Positions 1 to 10,336 of a DNA stretch of 64,000 nucleotides are shown here, in pieces. The DNA lies in assembly GCF_029227915.1 (NCBI RefSeq), contig NC_079877.1:17036851-17100850 (forward strand), written 5' to 3'. Position 1 is the first letter of the stretch; every line of letters starts with the position of its first letter. A model generated the notes under the pieces. The model saw only the letters and a program-made list of their open reading frames with translations. It was not told the DNA's origin and searched no databases. Origin of the DNA: Hydractinia symbiolongicarpus (lineage: Eukaryota > Cnidaria > Hydrozoa > Anthoathecata > Hydractiniidae). A program made the position numbers and the translations under genes.

Positions 1-750
1 ATAAACATCGTTTTAGGTTTTAAACTATTACAGAGCATGGATGCCTTCCTGATTACGAGGGTGCGGGCGTTTTCAGGCGAGTTTGGCGTTTTAATAAGAA
101 TTCAAGTATTCGCCCGAAAAAACCCGCATAGGCCCGTTGAATATAAACTTTATTAACTACTTTCTCTTCAAGCGCTTTCTTCCCAACTATCGTCTGCATG
201 GTTTGTTACAAGGAATTGCATTAAGGGAATGTTCCAAGTGAGTTCGAGAAAGTGCGAACGTTTTCGGGGGTCAACCGCCAATTTTATTTGAAAAGTCGCC
301 TGTATATATCGCCACCCTCTTTCCTGATTTATTTGAATTCATTAAAGCCTAACAATCCCTTTGTGTGCCGAAATGACTGAAAATAACTTTGCATCACCTA
401 GTGCCCATCCTTTTTCTTGCCAGATAGAAGAGCCGAAAGAGCTTACCGCTGAAAATGTGAACAAAGAAATTCATCTATGTATACTGAAACAAAAAACTTT
501 GCTAAAAATTTTTGGAATTTGTTTTAGGGGAATATACTGTCCTAAGGCCACCTTCAAAAATATGTTTGATTAGTGTCATTTGTAATTGCAAAAGTGAGTC
601 GATCTGTCAGTTGAACATGTTTTCCAAAAAATTTAAAAATCCCAGCAATATATCCCAGCTATATTTCGTTCCTTGTTTTTACAAATGTAAACTCGCTGTA
701 TTTCAAATTCTGTTTATAAAATCATCATCGATTTCATGGTTTTCGCTCAT
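1..750. other. No gene recognised
   Basis: AT-rich sequence with short chance reading frames only. An ATG at 373 opens a short frame whose first residues vaguely recall a prefoldin 2 N-terminus, but the frame does not continue into the conserved helix, so it is not called. Confidence 0.4.
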
Positions 751-882
751 TTAAGGTGGCGGTAGCCCTTTTAAAAATCAGAATTTTTTTTTTTTACATA
801 ATTAATTACTAAAGGTTATTTTCAGACTATATATCCATATTTTTTCTGTTATAGCACACTTGTCACGATTTTATAATCTCAC
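751..882. repeat. Solo end of a TTAA-flanked inverted-repeat element
   Basis: TTAA at 751-754 is followed by GGTGGCGGTAGCCC and then about 115 bases closely matching, in reverse complement, the right end of the element at 13560-14727 (14613-14727). Similarity stops near 882, shortly before the LINE fragment. This is a broken second copy of that family. Confidence 0.75.
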
Positions 883-914
883 CTTTGCAACGCTTGCATA
901 CAAACTGAATGTCA

Positions 915-1855
915 GCTCTTAACCTTCCACCAATACTACTGCACTTCTTATGTATACCCAATGCTTGCAAGTCTGACAAAAAATTGAGTTACTACCAACC
1001 CTTTTCCTGCAAACTCCACAAGGCCACTTTCCAACTACAAGGTCACACTTCGCTGCAATGCTACTGATTATGACTTCAGACTTTGCTGTGTTCACCCTTA
1101 GCCCTTTCTCTTCAAGTCCTTTCTTCCACTTCTCAAACTTTTCAACTAATTTTTCCATCGACTCTGCTATGAGAACCAAATCATCTTCATACAATAACTC
1201 CCATGGACAACCTGTTCTGAACCCCATGAACAGCGCTTCTAAGACTAGAACAAACAACAAAGGACTAAGTTCAGAACCCTAATGTACACCAACATTTACA
1301 CTATTCATCACTAAGTGAATCGTTAATCCTGACACAACTTCTAGCATTGCTGTACATAGACTGTACCATTGTAACTAGCCACTCATCCACACCTAATTTT
1401 CTCATAGCCCGCCAAATAACTTTACGTAGCACTCTATCAAAAGCTTTCTCTATATCTACAAAGGCAAAATAGAGATTCTTTCTCTTTCCTAAATACTTTT
1501 CCTGAAGCTGTCTGAGTAAAAATAATGCATCTGTAGTGCCACGCCCTGGAACAAAACCAAATTGCATCTTATCTATATCAATTCTTTCTCTAAGTAACTT
1601 GTCAATCACTCTTTCAATAACTTTCATTACTTGATCAACCAACTTGAAACCTCTATAGTACCTCTTTCTAATGCATCACCCTTACCCTTGAAACAATTCA
1701 CTATTACACTCGACTGCCACTCACTCAGAATAGCACCATCCTTTATAATCTGATTAGCAAGACTTTTAATAAGCTCAACTCCAATATATCCAGATGCTTT
1801 TACCATCTCTGCAACAATGCCTGATACTCCTGCAGCCTTGCTCAGGCATTTTCCC
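915..1855 (-). pseudogene. Decayed non-LTR (LINE) reverse transcriptase fragment
   Basis: Read on the minus strand, the stretch encodes consecutive reverse-transcriptase blocks: a region around AEMVKASGYIG, the FGFVPGRGTTDA block, the AFVDIEKAFDRV block and the catalytic block LLYEDDLVL. A CxxC...CxxC knuckle (CGVCRKR, FCQTC) follows, as in the C-terminal part of several invertebrate LINEs. The reading is broken: a frame change near 1655 just before YRGFK, and near 1290 a frame change plus a TAG where the family has glutamine before GSELSPLLF. There is no endonuclease domain. This is a dead, 5'-truncated insertion, probably lying in the 5' region of the prefoldin gene. Confidence 0.88.
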
Positions 1856-1879
1856 AGGCGGGAAATGTCACATGATACT

Positions 1880-3550
1880 TTTAATCCATTTACAGGTCCG
1901 TATTTTTCAGGGTAGTCTATGATTTGAGGAAAAACACACCGTTCACCAAGTTACCTTTTCATATATAGGGACTTAATTTTTCACAGATTCTTTATTTTCT
2001 AACTTCACACCTGTCATATTGTGTAGTTTTAGGTGAGTTTTTGCTAGTTTAGCTTTACTTTAATTCAGATACTTACAGTTCTTGTTTAATCAAAGTTTGT
2101 TTTGTGAGAGTTTGACCATGAAACGTGTGTGTTTTCTCTCAACCAAAAATTATACCACGTGACAATCTGACCAGGAAAAATTTTGTAAAAGTAGAACCAT
2201 GTGTATATTCCTTATTTATAGATTATTTTTTTATTATAACAATGAAATTGACTTTTTAACTTTTAACTGGATTTCTATAATCTGGTGATATGTTATATTT
2301 GCTTCTTGTGCTAACATACGCAAATGGATATACCTATAAATCCATTAAAATAATGCTTGAGTAGTTCTTATACAGTGATGTTGAAATGGTGTGACCTTTA
2401 CAATTATAAATTTAAAATTTAACTTCTGTCGTTTTATAAGGTATTTGAATATTTTACAATATGTACCTTTTCACCATACTAATTTCTAAAATTTAGGCCA
2501 TAATGCCCAATGCAAGAATGCATTGGATGAACAGAAGTTTTTGCTGCTCATTTATTTCTAATATAACAGAGTTATAATGAGAAATAAATGTTGTATATTA
2601 TAGTGTATTAATAATTGTTTATCTTATGAAGTTTATTTCATATTGCTGTACATGTTCTTTTTCTTGCATCGACAGATTTTTATTACCATATTTTGGTTGA
2701 TTTATAAGATTGGATTGTGTGCTCAAACCAACTAGTTTTCTTGTTCTTATTGTGTATCAGTCTTATTTTATTCGTCTTTAGGGTAAAAACAAAATAAATA
2801 GTGAACTTGTATTTTGACATAATTTATTTTTTCCTTTTAGGGCTAGCTACATATTTATTTGTATGTATGCACTTTATTTTATATATAAACTTTTGAAGGT
2901 CCAATTTCTTTTCATTGCCCAATCATAATGGGCAACATTTTTAGGTAATTCTAATTATTATCACACACATGAAAGGTCTGATATAGCCATAATCCAGAAC
3001 AAGATTTTCCATTCTTTTATCCCAAAAAAAATTCTTCCAGGTAACTGTTTTTTAAAATAATTAATTTTTATTTGCACATAGTCTGAAAAGCCTGTACTTT
3101 TGGAAGATGTAAGTAAACTTAAACAAAAAACTTAAACTAAAACATAAAATTAAAGTTAAATTTACATATATATTTTCCAAAAAAAATTCTTTTTAGATTT
3201 GTCTAATTCTTGGTGTTGGTCTAATTCTGTTTTAAATAGCTAAATCCACAATTTTCACCTCTAAATATTTTCTCCGTAAACGCAGACATATTTCTCTTGT
3301 GTCTGTGTATAACCTTGAGATGTCACAAAAATTATAGTAAAAAACTTTAAAAACACCGTAAAATTATGGAAAGACAACCCTGTCAGTTTTTTCTGGTTGC
3401 TTTTTTTAGGTTCAAAGTCCTTTAAAAACGTCTATTTTGTTAACTAACAATTGTCATGTATTGTTTATTTTTGATTAAAAAATCAAAAATCTTTTTAACC
3501 TGTTACACATACAAACCTTTCTAGTGTATTTATTTTTTTTTTTTCTATAG
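1880..3550. other. AT-rich, probably intron or 5' flank of the prefoldin gene
   Basis: No conserved coding block seen. A splice-like pair (acceptor ending ...TTTGCACATAG at about 3079 and donor GATGTAAGT at about 3110) surrounds a short open stretch, but it does not match the missing prefoldin N-terminus. Confidence 0.3.
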
Positions 3551-6500
3551 TGTTGTGATAGAGACATTAAAAAATGTGGATGTGGATAGAAAATGTTTTC
3601 GTATGGTTGGTGGAATTTTATCAGAAAGAACTGTAAAAGAAGTTTTGCCAGCTTTACAAAATAACAAAATGCAGGTATAGCTACAATTTTTTTGCTTGAT
3701 GACATTTTGTTTATGGAAGCACCTATATAGTTCCAAACTTTTTTAACAACTTCTAGGCTATTCTTTTCTTTGTTTCTTTTTTGTTTTTATTTTTGCACAG
3801 TATTTTTATTTTTGTCAGTCAAACATGTATGTAGGGAGGAAAACTTACGTTAAATTTTTCGCTTTTTGAACCTTGGGGCCCCTGTCGTCTACCCCTCACA
3901 ACTTACTCTCGTGCAAATTTGCAAATTTTACTCTGTTGTCAAAATGCTTACAATGAAACTCTTTGCATGAAAATTACTTATTATCCCAATTTAGTCTTGT
4001 GATTATTCTTGTCTTAATTTTTTGCTTTGAATTACTGCGCACTCTGCAGAATACTGGTAATTCAACTTAAGGTTACTGTAAAGGAAACAATTTTTTTTTT
4101 GAGGTTTTTTGCAAAAATTTCATGACATATAGAAAATAAATTCTTTTTCGAATGACAAATTTTATATTCCATAAAAATATTTGAAACATCTCTTTTTTCT
4201 AGAACAAGCCTTTTTAGAGGTGTTATATCCTTCGCGCCTTCGAGGAAATATGTGCAAAATGAGTTTATCATATTTTTTGTAAACATTATGCATGACATGG
4301 AACTCCCGTATAAAAAATATGCATAATGATATTTTTGTAGATAGTTTACTTTCACCATCGATATATAAATATAAAGGTTGTCGTATAAAAAATCATTAAA
4401 AAAATCAAAGTTAAAGAGTATGCATATGAGAGCTGTCTCTTATAACCCTGAATTCTGTCTAATAATAATTCTGAACGCGTACACGCATATTCAACATAAA
4501 GAAAAAGTTCGCACTTCTATCATCTTATTGCATACTCAGTTCACACATTTTCATAACACCTAAGAGAATCTTTAAAAACAAATATGTCATTAGTAAATTT
4601 TCGCATACATGCCATTACGTTTGTTGTCTCTTTTTCCGAAAGCTTCCTATTGGCTCATTGAAACTTTTGGTAATGGAAGCTGAATAAATTATGCACAAAA
4701 GTTCCCGGATTTTACTGTATAAATTACTGATTAGCGAATTATTTCTTTCTTTCTGTCGGAAAGAAAGAAATATGCATATTTTGAATGATTACATATAATT
4801 ACAAATAATTTCATAACGACGTTATTCGAAAAAAAATTCCGGGAACCTTTTTGAATTTAATTTATGCAAAATATAATGGTGCAAAAACGAGAATTCTGCG
4901 ACCACGCGTTCGAAAAAATAAGCCATTTTAAAACGTACGGTGAAAAAATGGTGTGTGTTTATTTCATTATATTTTCTTTTTGGAAAATTAACATCTCATG
5001 AAAATAATATATAAAAGTATTGATAAATTGAGTTTTTTTCTGGGACTACTCATTAAGTGAGTTTTTCCTTTACAGTATCCTTAATCCAGCCTGGCAAAGC
5101 ACTGATTTTATTTGGTATTTTTTATTTACCCTTAACTTTAAAATTTAGAAACTTGTTCTGAAATTGTTGCTGTTATGACTTTAAAAAGCACATTAAGCTA
5201 AATTATTTATTTATTTGAGTTTGTTTTTATAAGACAGCGAGTTGCTTAGGACAAAAAGATTCTAGCCAAAAGTTAGGGAAGTCAGGGGTTGTTAGTGAAT
5301 TTCTGACAGGTTCTTTCGGACAAAATGACTTGAATGGAATTATCCATGGTAATAACAAATAATAAAAAGGGGTGGGTGTGGGTGTGCATTAAGGAAAATG
5401 AAAACGTTAAAAGGGGTCAAACTTCTAAAAACAATTTCCATAACCCCTTAAGCATTGTTGTGTCTTGGTCAGCTTATTTATAAATCCTGGAATTTTTTTA
5501 AAAATGGGGTTATTGATACAATGACATTTGCTTACGTCAGTCCTGCATTTCCTTAACAACTAATCGCAACAATAAGTTATAGCGAAAATTTATTCCTTAA
5601 AAATTTATTCCCTAGGTACGGTGGCTCCTATGGCTCACTTCTCTTGCAATTTAAAAAGACTTCTCATCTATGACTTAAACAGTTTTCTTCCTTATCCTTA
5701 CACTTTTTTGTATTTTGACAATTCTCTTTTGCAATTAACACTTCTCTGCATTTGGCTCTTCACAGCTAAATTTAAAAATCTGATCCGCGGTTTTATACTT
5801 GGATTACAATAACTTTATATATTACCTTATTCCATGAAATTAACGAGTCAAGAAATTAACGCGAATTAAATTAACGGTCATGAAATTAACGCGGTTCAAT
5901 GAATTTATTTTTAAGAAAGGCATTTAATTAACGCGGTTGAGCAAGGTTGTTTTCTAAAATGCATTTAACTAACGCGAATTTGAGGATATGCGATATCACA
6001 CGAAGAAAAATTATCCACGGTAGTGAAGCGGTTTTCTCTATTACAAGGCAGTTTGGAAATCGAAATAAAAGTTTTCGTTGTTTGGAAAGACAATGTTAAA
6101 AATTTAAAGAAGAAGTGCTGTTAGTTAATTTTCCACTTGGATCAGAGTATGAAGATTATACAAAACCTATTTTAAAAACGATCACTGAAAAACAGAATAT
6201 CGTTGAGCTATCGTCCGATTAGGAAATTTGTATTTTTTATGTTTTTCAGGCTTTAACACATAAAAAAGTCACCAAATTAACAATATCTTAATTAACGAGT
6301 CATGAAATTAACAGTCGTTAAATTAACACTGCATTTAATAACAGTCATTAAATTAACGCGAATTTTGAAAAACTGTGTTAATTTCATGACTTGTTAATTT
6401 AATGAAATAAGGTATATAAATTTAAAAAAGGTTTGGCTTCGAAAACCAATCCGATATTTAAAATTTTTACTTTAAAAGTTTGTATATGTTAATGTCAGAT

Positions 6501-7395
6501 TTTCATCTAACAAAACACCTAAAAAAAATCATGGATGATAGTCTTCTCATCTTTATGTTATTTAAAGTCAAATTAAGTAAATTGAGAGGTATGTCGTCGA
6601 GTTTTGAAAATTTATAAAATAAAGTAATTGGAGAAACTTTCGCGAGAGAAACTTGCGCGAATTTGCAATTTTTCGCCATTTTAGCGAAAGTTTATCTCGC
6701 GAAAATGTGCAAGATTTTTCTAACTGAAAAATTCTTGTTCGCGAACATGATGACGTTGAAACGTACTTATTTCATTGAAGCTAATTCCATCAATGTCTGC
6801 ACTTTTATTATTTTGGAAACTTCCAAATGCTGTCACCAATTCTTTAGTAGTTAATTTGGATTCAATCATTGTTGAATCAAAAGTTTTGAGATAGATTGAT
6901 ATCTTATCTAAAATATATGATCCACTACATCTAAAATTTATGGAGAGTTGTTAATTATTAAGAACACTTGATCTTTTTCATATAAAAACGGGAGTTAGGT
7001 CTGGGAATTTTTTAAGATTTCGGAGGAAAGAAGAGAAGTGTTTTCATTAAGAATAGAAGTGAGCCATATTGGCCATCGTATCGTAAGGTCGGAGGGATTT
7101 CTTCTGTAAAAGACAAGCAATTCGGATAATATGATTTTTAGATTCCCGTTTGAGAGCCGAATAAGATGTTATCAATATTTATTTTTGTGGCGTAATTCTG
7201 ATCTCTGTTTAGATCGAACAAGTTATAGAAAAGTTAAAGTTTCAGCTCACAGAAAAAGGAAAAGAATTAGTTAAATTTCGTGAAGAACATAACATAACAA
7301 TACGGGGCGAAAAGGAGAATGAAAAGAGCAAGTCAAATACATCGAATTCAACGTCTGGTGTATTAGTATCAGGTACTGCTAGCAAGGAGAGTTAG
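3551..7395 (+). CDS. PFDN2: Prefoldin subunit 2, 5' exon missing
   Basis: A beta-type subunit of the hexameric prefoldin chaperone, which hands unfolded actin and tubulin to the CCT chaperonin in the cytosol. Two exons are clear: 3551-3674 (phase-2 acceptor after TTTCTATAG, donor CAG|GTATAG) and 7213-7395 (acceptor TCTGTTTAG, stop TAG at 7393-7395). The first carries the family core ETLKNVDVDRKCFRMVGG and RTVKEVLPALQNNKMQ, the beta-hairpin region. The second carries the C-terminal coiled-coil helix (KLKFQLTEKGKELVKF) and the characteristic SSGVLVS-like tail (TSGVLVSGTASKES). The N-terminal helix, with its RQEQR-type motif, was not found upstream within the window. The 3.5-kb intron contains two inverted-repeat transposons. 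Confidence 0.93.
4067..5084. mobile_element. TTAA-flanked inverted-repeat element (non-autonomous)
   Basis: Perfect TTAA duplications at 4067-4070 and 5081-5084 bracket a 1010-bp unit. Its ends are inverted: the left begins GGTTACTGTAAAGGAAA and the right, read inward, begins GGATACTGTAAAGGAAA. No credible transposase is inside. A TTAA target fits piggyBac or Kolobok mobilisation. It sits in the PFDN2 intron. A hairpin of TTTCTTTCTTTC with its complement lies at about 4743-4770. Confidence 0.85.
5817..6418. mobile_element. 0.6-kb inverted-repeat element with GAAATTAACGCG repeats
   Basis: The two ends are inverted copies over about 45 bp (left TTACCTTATTCCATGAAATT..., right the complement of TACCTTATTTCATTAAATTA...). 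Both arms are built from repeated (G/T)AAATTAACGCG or close variants. The middle (about 6100-6222) holds a short open + strand stretch ending in a stop, with residues such as VNFPLGSEYEDYTKPILKTI, which could be a captured exon or a transposase remnant. It lies in the PFDN2 intron. Confidence 0.75.
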
Positions 7396-7535
7396 GTGCT
7401 CATAACATCATGTGAGTGAAAAACGAACAGTGTATACGAAATGTGTATATATCAGATTTTCTTAGGGCATTGGTTAATCCAAAAACCTTTAATTTGTTTT
7501 TCATGCATGGATAATGTATGTTTTCACAACATTGA

Positions 7536-8673
7536 TAGTCAGCCCTTAAAATTAGCGTCTGCATTCGGCACTGCCGACGTAATTGCCGACGTAACATACG
7601 AAGATACCGCTGTTGCGTCGGCAAAAAAATTGCCGACGTAATTTTGTTGTGAAATTTTTAAATAACAATAATTTTGGTTTTGTTTGAGCTTCTTTCACTC
7701 AATGCGACTACAAGATAATTAAGTTCGATTTTCAGTAAGCTAGGCTGAACTAAAGCGTTACCCAAATCAAAAAGCATATGAATGCCAAAATTAAAAATGG
7801 TCGGTGTTATTATGAAGAACGTAAGGTATAGAGAACATTAAAGTCGGGGCCACTTTCCTTCATGCTGACACTCGCTCGGCTGGTGCATTACACTGAGACT
7901 CGAACGAAAAACGGATGACCATTTGGAACCATGCCACAAGTCAGTCCGACCTTCATCGTCACAGAGAATACTGCGAGAAGAGTGCGCACCCATGCAAGTT
8001 AAATATAACCAGAACATGAGAGAGGTTAGGTGTCGTGTACCTTAATATAGCTTTCGGACGAATGTTCTCGTAATGTAATACCAAAGAAAAAACATGTTCA
8101 ATAAAGTTTAAAAAATCTTTTTAAAAGGGGAAAGAGAAATCAAATATGTTTATTAATAATAATCGAAAAAATTGTATATCGTATTAAAAAGAAGTCCAGA
8201 AGTTCTTTCTCCCACAGGACACAGCAGGCAATTAGTCAGCCCTGCACTCGGTTTTTTGCGAAGAGATGTTCTGCGAAGACTAACAATTGAGTCTCCTGTA
8301 CAGTTTTGCTTCATGTTAAACCGGTGACAAGCATTTTCGAAGCATGTCACCGACGACTTCTGCGATATACAACCTAATGATGCCCTAACCTAATGAATTT
8401 ATCTCGAAACATAAAAAGCCAGTTGGCAGTGGTCTTTTAAACTAACAAAGTTCACCATCCGGAAGTTATGCTAATTCCCGTTTTTCACTTGCTTAGGAGA
8501 TCAATGCATCAAAATTATGAGAGGTCTACCTCTAATAAAACGTGAATGACGAAAGTTATTGCCAGCTAAAAAATTTCACTAAAAAAAATTGCAGACGCAA
8601 ATCAGTTGAAATGTATCTCACGTCCGCAGTTTTATTGCCAACGTAAAAAAATTCTAATTTAAAGGGCTGACTA
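7536..8673. mobile_element. 1.1-kb inverted-repeat element
   Basis: Ends TAGTCAGCCCTTAAAATTAG (7536-7555) and the near-exact complement at 8654-8673 form 20-bp terminal inverted repeats. Next to the left end are repeats of GCCGACGTAA (7573-7640), with a related GCCAACGTAA near the right end. The interior has no recognisable transposase. It starts about 140 bp past the PFDN2 stop codon, so it may contribute the 3' untranslated region or polyadenylation site. Confidence 0.75.
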
Positions 8674-10336
8674 TTAGTAATATCATACACACTTTTTTAT
8701 AAGCAACACGAGGCTCAAAAACGAAGCAAGTTATAAGCAACAACTAAAAAAGAGTAAATAAAAAACAGAATGATCAGAAACAAGTTTATAAGAACAACAA
8801 TTCTTCCCGAAATTAAATCCAGTCCTCGAAGATACAGTTGGCACGCCTCATCAAAATTTCACAAGTATCATAAAGCTACGGGAAATAAACTTCGTGCGAT
8901 TGCAACAAAAAACATGATTTGTTATCATCACATGAAAGTGTTTAACTGTGTCCCCACATTAAATTTTTTCATTTTGCAACTTTTTTTTCCTAGAAATTTT
9001 AAACAAATTTTTCATGTTGCAAATGAGAATCATTATACCTTGAGTAGCTTTTTTTGCAACATTGTCCTCAAGTATTATTTTTTTATAACTTTAACTGCTC
9101 AACTGCTAGCTCTGCTAACTTTAACTGCTCTGTATTTTCAAAAGTAATGTGGTAGCTGTAGGTTAAACGCCTAATTATTTTCAATTTCTTTAAAAAGTTA
9201 AAATCTTCATCAAAAGTCCTTCAACCTTGATTCAAAAGTAGCGACTTGGAAATGCAATCTTTTGCATGGATTAGGAAGATCACAATAGGAATTACACCAC
9301 ATTATTTTTAGGGCTGGGCGGCACATCAAGAGAGATTTTATAGTGTACCATTGTACACGGACCATTCTTGTTGCTGAAGCGCAAGAAAAAGTATTGATAT
9401 GCTAGCGTATTTCCATGTCCCTCCGCGGCCCTTTAACTCGTGCTTTTCGATTGACTGTCTCTTCTAATCTCGTGTGGCTGGTTCAGAGTATCATTTTGAG
9501 AAAATGATGCGAAGAATGACAATTTGACCTCACACGTGCAATACATAATTTTTCTCAGTCTCTTCAAAAGTAAATTTTTAACCAACAATCAGTCGCAACG
9601 CTAGTTCATGTGGTGTTAATTGAAGCATGAATTAACACCACTGGCTTTAGTAGAAAGCGGTATAAGAAGACTTGAGCGTCCAGTAAAGCCCTTTGCTTTT
9701 AGTTATCCTTTTACCCACACATTCTTTCCTAACATAATACTTTCTCTGGACAGGTTAGATACAGAGGACGTTTACTTGAGATTCAAAGTTAAAGTGAACC
9801 CAAACTGGTTTGAGTAACTTCCGCCCACCGGCAAAACTCACTTCTGGTCTGAAATTTCACTTAAGTCCATTTTTACAAAGCTAAAGCCACCACACGAGCA
9901 GCCGAAATGGTATGCCATGTTACCATTGTTAGTCAGCATACGATACTGGATACTATAGTGGTATTTTCATTTTATAATATTATTTATTAAATATTATTAT
10001 CTAAGTATTACAATGCGAAACCTAAAGATATCATCTGCAAGAAAAAGTCAAAGAAGAGAAACGAACACTCACATTAGCCTGTGAAATAAGGCCAAAAAGG
10101 CTCTTTCTTACCTTAGGCCTGATCAACACGTATAAATTTTCTCAATTTTAAAAAGGTTTCATAACTTTAAAAATGTCAACCCTTTACGAGGTGCACACCA
10201 TGCTTGTTAGCCCGAAGAAGTTTGACGCTATTTTCAAACAAATTAAAAATAAAAGTGGATGTTACGACAAAATAAAAAAATAGTTATTGAACATATTAAG
10301 CAAGTTTACATAAAAATAAATATTTTTTGTGTGATT
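8674..10336. other. Intergenic, PFDN2 to NSMCE3
   Basis: No gene recognised. The only regular structure is a perfect 12-bp stem with an 8-base loop at 9610-9641 (GTGGTGTTAATT and complement). The two genes converge here, so their 3' untranslated regions should lie in this stretch. Confidence 0.4.
9610..9641. repeat. Perfect 12-bp hairpin
   Basis: GTGGTGTTAATT, eight-base loop, then the exact complement AATTAACACCAC. No terminator role is expected in an animal genome. It may be the remnant of a fold-back repeat. Confidence 0.8.

Noticed and set aside
361-573. Possible PFDN2 first exon (MTENN..., LTAENV)
   Set aside because: Weak likeness only at a few residues; the required RQEQR helix does not follow and no suitable donor fits the phase.
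7845-7945. tRNA-like GACTCGAAC stretch
   Set aside because: No cloverleaf could be folded by eye; the stretch lies inside an inverted-repeat element.
8770-9147. 125-codon frame on the + strand
   Set aside because: Composition follows local AT-rich sequence, no domain or splice context, no recognisable homology.
9620-9817. 65-codon + strand frame
   Set aside because: Starts inside a hairpin and shows no family features.
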